A stretch of DNA of 64,000 nt, from positions 62,950,580-63,014,579 of the forward strand of contig OY744529.1 in assembly GCA_963556195.1 (NCBI GenBank), in the 5' to 3' direction. Both the position numbers and the translations under genes were made by a program. This DNA is from Sepiola atlantica. Its lineage: Eukaryota; Mollusca; Cephalopoda; Sepiida; Sepiolidae. The notes under the pieces were generated by a model, which was not told the DNA's origin, made no database searches, and saw only the letters and a list, made by a program, of their open reading frames with translations. Below, piece by piece: positions 46,501-50,135 of this stretch. The number at the start of each line of letters is the position of its first letter. The stretch's first letter is position 1.

Positions 46501-49414
46501 CCTCCCCGTTTTCACTCAACCAAACACCATGAATAAATACTTAAACATATAAAGAACTTGAAGCATAAAAACCTTCACCAAAATGACCAGATTCAGCATT
46601 AAATAACCCGAAAAGGGTTCATATGCCATAAAACAAAACAAAACAACCAAACCAAAAACCATGATTAAACATGAAGCATAAAAACCTTCACCAAAATGAC
46701 AACAATTCAAAATACCAAAGCTCTTAACTAATGACTATAATTGACCCACTGACTTAAGACTCAAATGAAGGATATTTGCTTCTACATTCATGGCATGAAA
46801 TGGCCCTTAGGGTTGATGTGCCATTAAGCAATATTTACCTTACCTTACCTTTTGAAACTGCATAGAGTTTTGCTAAGTTAATGTGTTGTACATTATTCGC
46901 CGGGAGAACCAGCTTGTATCTACGCTGACTGACCTGTCGGCTTCTAGCATAACCTGAGTGGCAAGTGAGCAGCCAAACTGAATTTGCCTCTTACGGGATC
47001 ATTCCGCTGTACCCTGGTCAACGTTTCCTTTAGCATATTCCTGAGGGAGGGACGTTATTTGTTTCATCATCCCAGCCAGTACTAACCTTGTTGGTGCAAC
47101 ATTTCGTGTATGCTATCGCCACGCAGAGCCATCCACAAACAAGTAAATGACCAATAAGTTTTCTGCACATTGCAGACTACAATATTGTCGCCTTCAAGTC
47201 CAATGTAAACACATATTGAGCCGTCCTCTTAAGTAATTAAATTCTGCCCGTTTCAGTATATCGTTTTCAACCCTCTCGTAATATAGTTCAGCATCCAACT
47301 GACAATCTCATTAACACTCATCCTTGAGTGGCTTTTGGCCTTGATAAGTGGTAACTCTTTAGTGTAAAAAAACTCCTATTCCTCTTTCTTTAAAATAATA
47401 GAAATCAAATTTCATGAGTAATGAAAGATCTCAGATTATTTACTGCAAAACAAATGCAATCCGTGTTGGAATATTAGTTTCATCATCATATTCAGTTTAA
47501 CATCTGTTTTACATGCTGACATGTGTTGGACAGCTTTTAGAAATTGACTTCTAAACTAACCTATCTCTTGTCAGGTCTTTATTTTATACCTTTTTCTCTC
47601 AAGTCCATCCTTATCACTTCCTCCCATGTCAGTTGACCTGACTATCTCAACTGTTCTACATCCCAAGAACTCTCATCCATTCTTTCAATGTGACCAAACC
47701 AACAAAGTCTACTGTTCTGCACACATCTCCTTATACTGTTCAAATTTAATCTTCTTCTGAGGTCATCAGATCTTAACTAGTCTTTAAGATTCACACTACA
47801 CATCAACTGTATCATTTTTCTCCATGCAATGCATGTCCTCAACCCTCACTCGTCAGGTTTCATGTCCATACATCACCACACAGCCTACACACGCCTGTTA
47901 GACTCTTCCCTTGGTCAACAGTGGTAATGCTCTACTGGTTAGTAATAGCAGGAGTTCCCTGAACTTACTCCATCCACTCCTAACTCTTGCTATCACACCA
48001 GCACCAGTTCCTCCCTATGCTCCAATAGTATCACCAAAATAACAAAACTTCTCGACAACCTCAATCTCCTCGCCATCCAGATATACTTTCTCCACATCTT
48101 AGTTCTCATCCGTCTCCATTATCTTACATTTTTCCAGAACTAGGACGTTTTGTTTTTATTTTTTTGTTCCCTTTCGGAGATAAATGTGTACATTTTTCTC
48201 CTTGGAATTGTTGCAGAATGATATGTAGCCAATAATTTTGAAGCTCAAAAAAAAAATGTGATTTTGATACTTTGAAATGTATATGAATTATAGTTCAGAA
48301 ATTACAAGGTATTGTATCTTTGAAAATTTTACTTGGTGAAATAGCATGGACAACAAATAATTAAACAAAAAAGTGTGTAGTAGCAGTCTTTTTAAAACTT
48401 CCCCAGTCACATTACTTTTTGAACACACCTCTCCCTCCCTCTCTCTCTCTCTCTCCCCCTCCCTCTCTCTCTCTCCCCCTCCCTCTCTCTCCCCCCCCCC
48501 CTCCCTCTCTCTCCCTCCCTCTCTCTCTCTCTCTCCCTCCCCCTCTCTCTCTCTCCCTCCCTCTCTCTCTCTCCCTCCCTCTCTCTCTCCCTCCCTCCCT
48601 CCCTCTCTCTCTCTTTTCCTCCCTCTCTCTCTCTTTTCCTCCCTCTCTCTTTCTCTTTTCCTCCCTCTCTCTCTCTCTTTTCCTCCCTCTCTCTCTCTTT
48701 TCCTCCCTCTCTCTCTCTTTTCCTCTCTCTCTCTCTCTTTTCCTCCCTCTCTCTCTCTCTTTTCCTCCCTCTCTCTCTTTCTTTTCCTCCCTCTCTCTCT
48801 TTCTCTTCCTCCCTCTCTCTCTTTCTCTTCCTCCCTCTCTCTCTTTCCCTCTCTCTCTTTCCCTTCCTTCCTCTTTCTCTGTCCCTCCCTTCCTCTCTCT
48901 CCCTTTCCATCCCTTCCTCTCTCTCTCTCCCTCCCCCCATCTCTCTCTCTCATAACAAAACTTCTGGACAACCTCAATTTCTTTAAAACAAAAAAGGATG
49001 TTTTTAAACTTCAGAAAAAAAAATTATTTCAAAGTTTTAAAACAATAAAAAAAAAATAGATTTTTTATTTGATTTTTTTCCTATTCATAATTCCTATGTG
49101 TTTTCATTTTCTTTTTTTTTTCTCTAGAGAATGAAAAAAAGAAAAAAGAAAATGCCAAGAAACAAATGAATGGTTTTGTTGACGAGAACCAAAGCAAAAT
49201 GAGGAATATGATACTGGCTGGCATCTTCGCCGTCACGGCAATGGTGGGTTACGCCTTTGCAATTGGCCTCATTCAAATTGAACTCACTGACAAGGAAGAT
49301 GAAAACAACCCAGATCTGAACAAATCACAGCCAGAAACGGACAAACTTCACGACAACCAGCAAACCTACGAGCAATTTGAGCCTCTCTTTGAAGAGTCAG
49401 GGGGTGAGGAATGA
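11079..49414 (+). CDS. MTX1: Metaxin-1-like gene: seven joined exons, N-terminus missing
   Basis: Joining 11079-11148, 17710-17786, 24573-24665, 26686-26862, 29923-29999, 34570-34727 and 49128-49414 gives one frame of 312 codons plus TGA; every junction keeps phase and has AG/GT borders. The protein is a metaxin: a GST-N/thioredoxin-like part (TYCKFSGVPVNV, KTGNPFKSPSG), the hallmark QGADTIAFSSLLEEKLLPAI, the GST-C part (CLNLLSKKLGD, FFGDRPSSFDAFVFGYLAP) and one hydrophobic segment near the C-terminus. In the family these proteins sit on the outer mitochondrial membrane with the SAM complex and help import and insert beta-barrel proteins. The tail anchor favours MTX1 over MTX3, but invertebrate MTX1/3 separation is unsure. 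About 25 N-terminal residues (family start like 'M-L-x-x-W...GLPS') are not found. Introns of 3-14 kb are full of transposons. Confidence 0.9.
11149..11551. other. intron sequence, nothing recognised
   Basis: AT-rich start of the first visible metaxin intron, with no clear repeat. Confidence 0.5.
11552..11638 (+). repeat. ~90-bp repeat, copy 1
   Basis: CTATACTGAATCATCCTGG, ACAGGTGGCATTCAATTTTA and the following ATATCCGG match 12049-12140 at most positions, in the same orientation about 500 bp apart. The second copy lies inside an RT fragment, so the unit itself looks mobile. No ends or duplications are clear. Confidence 0.65.
11840..12330 (+). mobile_element. non-LTR RT fragment (R4/R2-like style), interrupted
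   Basis: One frame near 12000-12045 reads HLSKIRMQRGIFQKNSL, resembling RT motif 4 (consensus GIxQGDSLSP). A 92-bp repeat (12049-12140) then intervenes. From 12155 the frame reads PLIEMFRRRNSGYKF and NHIVYMNDLKL, ending at TAA 12269. YMND stands where the catalytic Y-M-D-D box belongs, so a catalytic aspartate is lost. The style recalls LINEs with a restriction-like endonuclease, but only this small piece remains and the clade is unsure. Confidence 0.55.
12049..12140 (+). repeat. ~90-bp repeat, copy 2 (inside RT fragment)
   Basis: Near-identical to 11552-11638. It separates RT motif 4 from motif 5 of the surrounding LINE fragment, so it arrived by insertion or by a local duplication/gene conversion. 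Confidence 0.6.
12750..13230 (+). mobile_element. probable LINE C-terminal fragment (weak)
   Basis: A frame near 12895-12960 reads LQRRLPYFGHVACRP, resembling the common LINE tail 'RRLRWFGHVxRxP'. The rest is frameshifted. It ends in a CAA-rich stretch (13200-13220) that could be a 3' tail. The assignment is weak. Confidence 0.35.
13415..13490 (-). mobile_element. possible tRNA-derived SINE head (weak)
   Basis: On the - strand, GTGGATATCGAGTGGATTG is followed by AAGTTTGAATCCTGTCGG, spaced like the A and B boxes of a pol III promoter. The box B core GTTTGAATCC is good; box A is poor. No cloverleaf is evident. Confidence 0.3.
13856..14060 (+). mobile_element. SINE family B, copy 1 (3' end shared with a LINE)
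   Basis: The block runs from CAGCCTCGTAACTCTCACG through CATGAACGATGTTTCTGAC, GAATTGCTGTTTTGTGGGTC and CTCCTTACATCAAGTGGCTT to CATGCCTTGTCTGGAGCGAT and an A/T tail. The same order appears reversed at 22955-23130. The last ~42 bases match the 3' end of the LINE at 44448-44487. Partial copies are at 18110-18250 and 24055-24135. Confidence 0.7.
14139..14520 (-). mobile_element. mariner-type transposon, decayed C-terminal half
   Basis: On the - strand the sequence parallels 50935-51150 of a better copy: the reading around SPNIWLPSSPNCNPLDFLV is the mariner/Tc1 block holding the third catalytic acid. Here the aspartate of SSPD reads N. Frames are broken. The N-terminal part is missing from this copy but is present at 17158-17486. 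Confidence 0.65.
14690..15110 (+). repeat. tandem repeat with U2-like core (~75-bp unit, about 4 copies)
   Basis: Units begin near 14836, 14908, 14977 and 15012, each with GTGTAGTATCTGTTCTG or a close variant. They continue with TTATACCATCCTCCCAGGCA, TTACCTCC and a TTTTTGAG run. The 17-mer equals U2 snRNA around the branch-point-recognition GUAGUA. The leading part (14690-14835, with TGTCTGTCTGAAGCCAAAAC and ACTATACTATT) and the units recur reverse-complemented at 24175-24400, so the whole ~400-bp block is a dispersed repeat. Confidence 0.7.
15411..16545 (-). mobile_element. Merlin-type DNA transposon, internally damaged
   Basis: Long terminal inverted repeats of about 105-110 bp (15411-15521 and 16437-16545) begin GGTACTACTCCAGGATTTG and differ at only a few places. 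The ends are flanked by CTTTTTTT on both sides (15403-15410 and 16546-16553), consistent with the 8-9-bp duplications made by Merlin, although the run of T makes this weak. The inside carries a broken ISXO2/Merlin-like transposase on the - strand. The 1.13-kb length is close to that of an autonomous Merlin. Confidence 0.8.
15775..16337 (-). pseudogene. Merlin transposase (ISXO2-like), frameshifted and truncated
   Basis: The frame opens at 16337 with MNFEQLCRTVESSEEVMNFC and a zinc-ribbon-like region (C-x2-C, later CPTQEC, about residues 31-60). It passes KIATILKMIYLWSQ and reaches the first catalytic block VEIDET near 15905, then stops at 15888. In the next frame the protein continues (FNRRKHNVGRVL, then LWVFGGI). 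A further shift gives EKEGFLVTVTNRNAETLLP near 15780. So one early frameshift falls just after the first acidic residue, at least one more follows, and the last part of the catalytic domain is lost. Merlin transposases are cut-and-paste DDE enzymes related to bacterial IS1016. Confidence 0.75.
16546..17157. other. AT-rich intron sequence
   Basis: Two similar blocks containing ACACATTTTACTGAGCAATT or ATACATTTTACTGAGCAATT (about 16571 and 16818) suggest a ~250-bp local duplication beginning with the T-run next to the Merlin right end. Nothing else is recognised. Confidence 0.4.
17158..17490 (-). mobile_element. mariner-type transposon, N-terminal fragment
   Basis: This matches 51190-51420 of the longer copy on the same strand: GATCATGAGTTTTTCTCTCT, TTTTCTACGATC, TCCTTATTTGTCCTTCC and TTGTCCATAATCA. 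It covers the start codon region and the first helix-turn-helix of the transposase. The frame is broken by several indels. Confidence 0.6.
17710..17786 (+). CDS. MTX1: metaxin exon b
   Basis: Acceptor CCCTTTTACAG, donor GTGAGTAA. It adds GELPLLRHGKEVQGTTEDIL and NYLRQI, the second half of the GST-N-like fold (equivalent of 'LPxL...I..H/NYLR' in metaxins). Phase 1 in, phase 0 out; 77 bases. Confidence 0.9.
17867..18475. mobile_element. mariner-like MITE (609 bp), with a SINE B piece inside
   Basis: The element begins CAGGGTGATTGGAAAGTAAC after TA and ends GTTACTTTCCATACACCCAG before TA. Inverted similarity continues for about 115 bp (AGAAAGTGTATA against its complement, then GGGTTTATTTA). TA duplication and CAGGG-type ends are typical of mariner/Tc1. 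There is no transposase; the centre holds a partial SINE B (18110-18250) and A/T-rich DNA. Confidence 0.75.
18476..19135. other. intron sequence, nothing recognised
   Basis: AT-rich DNA with no reading frame of note and no clear terminal repeats. Confidence 0.5.
19136..20165 (+). repeat. TIR-MITE family A, long decayed copy
   Basis: The left side has TTGTAGATTAACACC, GAGATTCTACTTTTTTTAT and AGTGGGGATCAGTTTCACAT. The right side carries the complements (ATGCGAAACTGATTCCCCAC and TAATCGCTTAAAAAAGTAGA). The centre contains internal repeats: CATTCTAGCGTTTTAGG twice and 'CTTACCACT...TTAGGGTTAG'-like units four times. The right terminal motif is missing. It is longer than the ~550-bp copy at 58124, through internal duplication. 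Confidence 0.6.
20325..20770 (+). repeat. direct duplication, ~200-bp unit x2
   Basis: TATACAATTATAATTTTAAT followed by GCATAAAAAA and a later GATTTACTTACTAATTGGG-like stretch appear in both 20330-20520 and 20585-20765, with GCTGCTATTAC/GCTGCTATCAG and the CGGATAnGGT block preceding. It looks like a local tandem duplication of intron DNA. Confidence 0.55.
21439..21527 (+). repeat. (CTAT)n then (CT)n microsatellite
   Basis: About 15 CTAT units followed by CT units, directly before a LINE fragment. Confidence 0.95.
21560..22186 (+). mobile_element. LINE 3' fragment, family L (Jockey/CR1-like ORF2 end)
   Basis: An open stretch (21607-21804) encodes the post-RT domain: GSRYRARKLLTPASILYLYK and ATIRPCIEYCCHIWAGAP, then LLDRVQKRISNLI-like wording, stopping early after LSTKL. 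Homologous DNA continues out of frame to about 22110 with CCCCTTACGTCTTAGTGGCA and a GTGCCTTGTT tail, then an AT microsatellite. The same family is present at 42250-44490, 54380-54900 and 55310-56290. No catalytic RT box remains. Confidence 0.75.
22187..22230 (+). repeat. (AT)n microsatellite
   Basis: About 22 AT units at the 3' end of the LINE fragment, possibly grown from its tail. Confidence 0.95.
22231..22954. other. intron sequence, possible retroelement debris
   Basis: Contains 'TGTTGGAGTGTTGAACCAGG' and several short open frames, none with recognisable domains. I cannot assign it. Confidence 0.4.
22955..23130 (-). mobile_element. SINE family B, copy 2
   Basis: The reverse complement matches 13870-14060 almost throughout: GTCCTCATATTCCATGAGC, GATGTTTCTGACAAAGG, GAGAATTGCTGTTTTCTGGG, CTCCTTACATCAAGTAGCTT and CATGCCTTGTCTGGAGTG. 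The copy ends in a run of A on the genomic + strand within the body (22980-22990). Confidence 0.7.
23190..23875 (-). mobile_element. LINE 5' fragment: APE endonuclease region
   Basis: Several - strand frames carry endonuclease-like wording: LCETCIDPSVSVDDFMIKGY (target-binding part), DPQDHHGHRICAHIKDS ('GGVAIYVK'-like region) and, nearest 23195, CGDFNVHNVEWL in a shifted frame (the GDFN box). This is the N-terminal half of an ORF2 whose RT half is absent. It may be the partner of the family L fragments elsewhere in the window. Confidence 0.65.
24055..24135 (-). mobile_element. SINE family B, 5' fragment
   Basis: Reverse complement: TAGCTTCGTAACTTTGTCC, CTCAGTCCTCACTTACCATG and AGCAATGTTTCTGACAAAGG, matching the first ~85 bases of the copy at 13856. 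Confidence 0.6.
24175..24400 (-). repeat. U2-core tandem repeat block, inverted copy
   Basis: The reverse complement of 14690-15000: GTGTAGTATCTGTTGTG near 24290 and GTGTAGTATATATCC near 24235, each joined to CCTCnCAGGCATTACCTC. Next comes the flank TGAGCATTGAAAGATAGTCC-like sequence and GTTTTGGCTTCAGACAGACA. Two units remain. Confidence 0.65.
24573..24665 (+). CDS. MTX1: metaxin exon c (signature exon)
   Basis: Acceptor CTATCTTTGCAG, donor GTAAGG, phase 0/0, 31 codons. It encodes QWGCDNELSTIQGADTIAF and SSLLEEKLLPAI; 'QGADTxAFxxLLEEKLLP' is the most conserved metaxin stretch, joining the N- and C-terminal GST-like halves. Confidence 0.95.
24745..25500 (-). mobile_element. LINE C-terminal fragment, family M
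   Basis: The - strand frame 25053-25364 reads LSLLITTTIDEEYIRHARSV then MYKSETFPVKVEDMCCMDRN and DMRMIQWMYNVS, the post-RT region typical of many LINE ORF2 proteins ('xYGSETW..., MRMIRWMCxVSLKDR'). It continues downstream out of frame to the 3' end near 24750 (complement of ...TCCAACACATGCC). Related copies are at 27476-27900 (+), 36940-37270 (-) and 47515-48140 (-). Confidence 0.7.
25501..26685. other. intron sequence, no gene
   Basis: AT-rich, with short (CAT)n at 25765-25780 and a C run at 26503-26511. I see no terminal repeats or coding signal. Confidence 0.5.
26686..26862 (+). CDS. MTX1: metaxin exon d (start of GST-C part)
   Basis: Acceptor TTTTTTTATTTTCAG, donor GTATGT, phase 0/0, 59 codons: LHLWWIDGKNYIDITRPGF, AKASPFPLNFILPGNMRRKA, and on to EVDMR. 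It corresponds to the metaxin segment 'HxFWxDxxNYxxVTRxxYAxxxPFPLNFxLPGxM'. Part of this exon (26689-26802) is duplicated at 27148-27261. Confidence 0.95.
27148..27261 (+). pseudogene. decayed duplicate of metaxin exon d
   Basis: 114 bases align without gaps to 26689-26802 with 13 differences (about 89% identity). The frame reads NYIDITRPSFAKSSSFPLKF, then ILPGNMYRKALL and TAA at 27268. The first tryptophan codon TGG has become TAG, and no AG acceptor or GT donor is kept at the equivalent places. Only 3 of the 13 changes are synonymous, so it drifted without protein constraint. It is not expected to be spliced in. Confidence 0.85.
27476..27900 (+). mobile_element. LINE C-terminal fragment, family M
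   Basis: The open frame 27542-27886 reads MERNDMRMIRWMCNVSLKD, then RLRWYGHVERM, ISRCRTVEIAGSVGMGKTK and a stop after a RPTHASM-like end. This is the extreme C-terminal domain of an ORF2 downstream of the RT. The 3' end matches the other family M copies (ATGCCAGCATGTAAAATGGA). It lies inside the inverted-repeat element. Confidence 0.75.
28449..28870 (-). mobile_element. possible SINE tail plus unassigned repeat
   Basis: The reverse complement at 28475-28510 gives ACCTTGTGTCTAACTTTGT, like the 3' body of the U2-headed SINE. The adjacent 28510-28860 has GC-richer text and a 65-codon - strand frame with no known domain. Weak. Confidence 0.3.
28871..29922. other. AT-rich intron, nothing recognised
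   Basis: Short direct repeat TATTAATTGAACCAAATT twice (about 29376 and 29398); otherwise low-complexity AT-rich sequence. Confidence 0.5.
29923..29999 (+). CDS. MTX1: metaxin exon e
   Basis: Acceptor AATTTTTTCCAG, donor GTGAGT, phase 0 in, phase 2 out, 77 bases. It encodes IYKEAKQCLNLLSKKLGDAP then YFFGD, the metaxin 'YxxAxxCLxxLSxxLGxxxFFFGD' segment of the GST-C-like domain. Confidence 0.95.
30225..30395 (+). repeat. dispersed repeat, copy 1 (pair with 44636-44766)
   Basis: Shares CGATTCATGATGGGG, AAATGTTAATTT, CTTTTGTTTCAT/CAACAAAGAAT and CATGCAAACTCGGTGTCTTT with 44650-44765, in the same orientation. Both are preceded by CT-rich DNA. Family unknown. Confidence 0.5.
30580..30735. repeat. 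near-perfect palindrome, ~70-bp arms
   Basis: Arms 30580-30650 and 30663-30735, joined by ~12 bases (AAGTTTAATAACTA). The outer part CACAATGTTGTCAGTGGTTC pairs with GAACCACTGAAAACATTGTG, and the inner GAGCACACAACTAGAAATAT pairs without mismatch. It is a foldback MITE-like unit. Confidence 0.85.
30840..31228 (-). repeat. TIR-MITE family A, right part
   Basis: Carries AAACTGATCCCCCACTCTAA, CATCGCCTAAAAAAAAGTAG and the terminal GTCCTCATCTACAAATTTACC, the complement of the family's left end. The left terminus is not seen. Confidence 0.65.
31229..32057. other. AT-rich intron sequence
   Basis: A C run at about 31551-31565; no gene or terminal repeat seen. Confidence 0.5.
32055..32086 (+). repeat. 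(TG)(TA)n microsatellite
   Basis: About 15 TA units after TGTGTG. Confidence 0.9.
32560..32720 (-). repeat. TIR-MITE family A, short right-hand remnant
   Basis: GTTTACATGTAATCGCCTTA and AATAGAATCTCAATTTTA match the right-hand internal block of family A (compare 20130-20165 and 58580-58620). The termini are lost. Confidence 0.45.
33053..33232. repeat. near-perfect palindrome, ~80-bp arms
   Basis: TACAGATTTAACGAATAGCT pairs with AGCTATTCATTAAATCTGTA, and the arms continue through CTTCATGCAGGCCAGACAAT and GCACGGGCACGATCTTTGTG with about two mismatches. The spacer is ~16 bp (33135-33151). The arms are GC-richer than the surroundings. It is a hairpin-forming MITE-like element. Confidence 0.9.
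33233..34569. other. intron sequence with an unassigned GC-richer block at 33240-33500
   Basis: The - strand frame 33215-33472 (ADRFGPALMKIQDPSTSGSV, VFWAKSSPTLHATTEPCC) reads like old repeat-derived coding DNA. I cannot name a family. The rest is AT-rich. Confidence 0.35.
34570..34727 (+). CDS. MTX1: metaxin exon f (end of GST-C part)
   Basis: Acceptor TTTTTAATAG, donor GTAAGT, phase 2 in, phase 1 out, 158 bases. It encodes RPSSFDAFVFGYLAPIMKAP, then HLIACPNLTHFCKRILKDYF and PNDVH. 'PSSxDAFVFxYLAPxxKxxxxxxxLQxHL' is the metaxin block that pairs with the membrane-side partner in the family. Confidence 0.95.
34812..35487 (+). mobile_element. Merlin-like element with nested inverted repeats
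   Basis: The outer ends GGTACAGCTTTTGAACTAG and AAAACTGTACC (35476-35487) are inverted, with ACAAAACCGACTT / AAGTTGGTTTTGT continuing inwards. An inner pair, GTACAGCTTTTGAACCGG at 35100 and GTTCGAAAGCTGTAC at 35171, forms a second element or an internal copy of the end. Between the outer left end and the inner pair, 34920-35030 encodes EDFLVTVPNRNAETLPPTL, homologous to the end of the Merlin transposase remnant at 15775. The element is a decayed, rearranged relative of Merlin whose terminal repeats differ after GGTAC. Confidence 0.55.
34920..35040 (+). pseudogene. Merlin transposase fragment (C-terminal block)
   Basis: The reading frame contains LWVFVRYDPVEKEDFLVTV and PNRNAETLPPTLALI. The first remnant has LWVFGGI and EKEGFLVTVTNRNAETLLP. 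No first or second catalytic residue remains. Confidence 0.6.
35690..36480 (+). mobile_element. LINE fragment, family N (post-RT region)
   Basis: Pieces in different frames read LSRNRGMKVNPGKCKIISSS (after the YxDD box), SSSEINRRIGIATFAFGG, KSRLYNALIVPITVDASKTL and RRLNVFEMKFLRFVLEIT. They give the usual order of RTE/R2-like ORF2 ends ('xxIxxRIxxAxxAFxxL', 'LYxxxVxPxLLYGSETW', 'FxxKCLRxILxI'). Several frameshifts; no catalytic box in this fragment. Confidence 0.65.
36481..36935. other. intron sequence, unassigned
   Basis: Open frame 36515-36796 has no recognisable domain. An inverted pair AATACGGGAGAAGT / ACTTCTCCCGTATT sits at 36893-36926. Confidence 0.4.
36940..37270 (-). mobile_element. 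LINE C-terminal fragment, family M
   Basis: The - strand frame 36961-37287 reads SVMMYGSETWPVRVKDMYCM, ERKDMRMIRWRCYVSLKD and LHWFGHIKKMDESAWVSRC. Same region as 27476-27900; the 5' part is missing. Confidence 0.7.
37411..37592 (-). mobile_element. U2-headed SINE
   Basis: The reverse complement begins CAGCCTTTAAGCTAGAAGC and AAAGTGTAGTATCTGTTCTG (U2 5' domain), forms the GTGTAGTATC/GATACTACAC hairpin (37544-37569), and continues with CAGTCATTGAAGGAGAAATC, CTTCTAGACTG, TTTTTGTCCCAATCCAGGG, CACATTTAAAACTG and AACTTGTGTCTAA. It ends at ATGCCCTCATG. Order and wording match the copy at 52671-52872. Confidence 0.8.
37593..38760. other. intron sequence, unassigned
   Basis: AT-rich, then a GC-richer block (38270-38530) with no known domain, followed by CT-enriched DNA leading into the large tract. 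Confidence 0.4.
38761..42180 (+). repeat. giant CT-rich microsatellite/minisatellite tract (~3.3 kb)
   Basis: Nearly pure pyrimidine on the + strand, with only occasional TGTA or TATA. It contains local higher-order units: about 22 bp (TCTCTCTATCTCACTCTCTG) at 39420-39550; about 24 bp (TGTATCTCTATTCCTTTCTC) at 40320-40560; about 20-23 bp (CATTCCTCTCTCTCTTTATC) at 40970-41110; 19-20 bp (CTCTTTGTATCTCCCTT) at 41390-41740; and 17-18 bp (TCTCTTTGTATCCTCCC) at 41770-41850. It lies in the last metaxin intron. Very long stop-free frames here (up to 833 codons) come from composition, not coding. Confidence 0.95.
42250..44490 (+). mobile_element. composite LINE, family L, rearranged
   Basis: 42360-42690 gives endonuclease-RT linker wording. 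The open frame 42698-43444 first encodes the ORF2 end (YLYKATIRPCMEYCCHIWAG, LLDRVQKRVANLIGPSLSTK, HAAGLWNSLPAP) and then, in the same frame, RT motif 1 of an ORF2 (SQYRPISLLCVMSKLFESVI). RT motifs continue out of frame to 43740: SINAGIPQGSILSPSLF and LIFINDLLNHIL. From 43741 the domain after the YxDD box follows (QLVFFNRRR..., then KSTIRPCMEYCGHT). The YxDD box itself is missing at the 43740 join. The 3' end (44448-44487) reads TGTTACATCAACTGGCTTCA and ends in a run of A. Two insertions or a rearranged copy, dead. Confidence 0.75.
44500..44990 (+). repeat. dispersed repeat, copy 2, and unassigned sequence
   Basis: 44636-44766 pairs with 30225-30395 (CGATTCATCATGGGG, GACTTTTGTTTCA-like). The rest is unassigned. 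Confidence 0.45.
44990..47340 (-). mobile_element. Ty3/gypsy-type pol relic (RNase H to integrase), heavily decayed
   Basis: Short stretches in shifting - strand frames occur in pol order. 47000-47340 gives RT-connection-like wording. Near 46090 an RNase H piece has the block IRTDSACVYRW, followed by TKAAS. Near 45700 there is a zinc-binding piece with C-x2-C in CEDCQLIDPAPV. Near 45475-45500 comes an integrase piece with LTDNGTAF, and at 45410-45440 NSIIERNHRS, carrying the catalytic glutamate. Stops and frameshifts are frequent, 46370-46840 is an unrelated insertion, and no LTRs were found. It is an old retroelement copy with no coding ability. Confidence 0.65.
46370..46840. repeat. insert with an internal ~115-bp-spaced duplicated block
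   Basis: GAAGCATAAAAACCTTCACC followed by AAAATGAC occurs at about 46559 and 46673, with AACACCATGAATAA / AAACCATGATTAAA before each. CT-rich and A-rich DNA surrounds it. It separates two parts of the gypsy relic. Confidence 0.5.
47515..48140 (-). mobile_element. LINE C-terminal fragment, family M
   Basis: The reverse complement shows the family's order: EEIEVVEKFCYFGD near 48040, then the 'SGWSKFRE' region, the MRMIxW region and the 3' end near 47520 (CCAACACATGTCAGCATGTA). Many frameshifts. A second small piece of the same FCY region (ATAACAAAACTTCTGGACAA) recurs at 48952, on the far side of the CT tract. Confidence 0.65.
48427..48953 (+). repeat. CT-rich tract (~530 bp) before the last metaxin exon
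   Basis: (CT)n with regular CCCTC and TTTTCC interruptions; units such as CCTCCCTCTCTCTCTCTTTT recur from 48600 to 48830. It ends 174 bp upstream of the exon at 49128 and is flanked on both sides by the same LINE-derived ATAACAAAACTTCT word. Long open frames on both strands are compositional. Confidence 0.95.
49128..49414 (+). CDS. MTX1: metaxin last exon (C-terminal tail and membrane anchor)
   Basis: Acceptor TTTTTTTTTTCTCTAG, phase 1 in. It begins ENEKKKKENAKKQMNGFV, a basic stretch, and has one hydrophobic segment (MILAGIFAVTAMVGYAFAIG, roughly 49210-49270). A short acidic tail follows, ending EESGGEE and TGA (49412-49414). The anchor near the C-terminus is the metaxin-1 arrangement in the outer mitochondrial membrane, with a short tail after it. 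The translation is clean across 95 codons. Confidence 0.9.
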
Positions 49415-49740
49415 ATGACCAGGGTGGGTGTGACATATATGCAATATCATTGTGAACATTGTTGTAAGCAGTCTGCAGTTATTACATGCCACATTGTTAG
49501 AGAATATTGTCTGGTCAATATTGCCAGCTTTGATAATGTGTAATATTACTTCCTTTGAAGTTTTTAACATTATCATGGTTTTGTTCCTTATTTAAATAGC
49601 TTGCGTTTTTATTGTTCCTGCAATATATGTAAGAAACGTCATGAAGAAGCCTCTTGGACCTGGAATTGGTTCTTCCTTTTTCAGGAAAACCTTAAATTCT
49701 GTAGCCGGTGAATAAAAATGTGTCATTCCTTCCACATAGA
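49415..49740 (+). other. MTX1: metaxin 3' UTR
   Basis: Non-coding sequence from the stop codon to shortly after the AATAAA. The exact cleavage site is not determinable. Confidence 0.6.
49711..49716 (+). promoter_or_regulatory. polyadenylation signal AATAAA
   Basis: The first canonical AATAAA after the metaxin stop, about 300 bases downstream, followed by AATGTGTCATT (GT-rich), which fits a cleavage site near 49730. Confidence 0.6.
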
Positions 49741-49929
49741 CGAATGCTTGGATCAAATCTTCTAATTGAGGAGGAAGTCTTTTTGAAATTAACTAAATAA
49801 AATAACATTTAAGTTGATTTAAAAAAAAAAATTTTTTTTTAAATTTTTTTTTAACTATAGAAGGCAATATACAGTAAACATTATTTTAGTATGCCCCCCC
49901 CCCCATCTTCTGCCTATCCTGAAAAGGTT

Positions 49930-50135
49930 CATACATGTTCAAATCAAATCAAATTTATTTGTCCAAAAAAATAGCATTGTTCAACAAGCCATATAAAGAG
50001 ACAGATGGAAGCTATTTACATCCACATACAGTCTGAATGTTTGTCCAAGACCGCTTTAAACATGGATATGGTAGTCATTGTCACAACCTCCTCCGGCAGG
50101 TTGTTCCATGGGACAGAAACAGCAGTAATATAAAA
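49930..50135 (-). mobile_element. CR1-like LINE tail
   Basis: The - strand reads WNNLPEEVVTMTTISMFKAV then LDKHSDCMWM and a stop, followed by a short 3' UTR ending ATTTGATTTGATTTG. That tandem short-word 3' end, rather than poly(A), is typical of CR1-type LINEs. 5'-truncated. Confidence 0.7.

Noticed and set aside
48288..48977. Arg/Glu-rich - strand frame (229 codons)
   Set aside because: Translation of (GA)n opposite the CT tract; compositional artefact.
49128..49414. Metaxin-3 rather than metaxin-1
   Set aside because: The clear hydrophobic anchor near the C-terminus favours MTX1, though invertebrate MTX1/3 naming remains uncertain.
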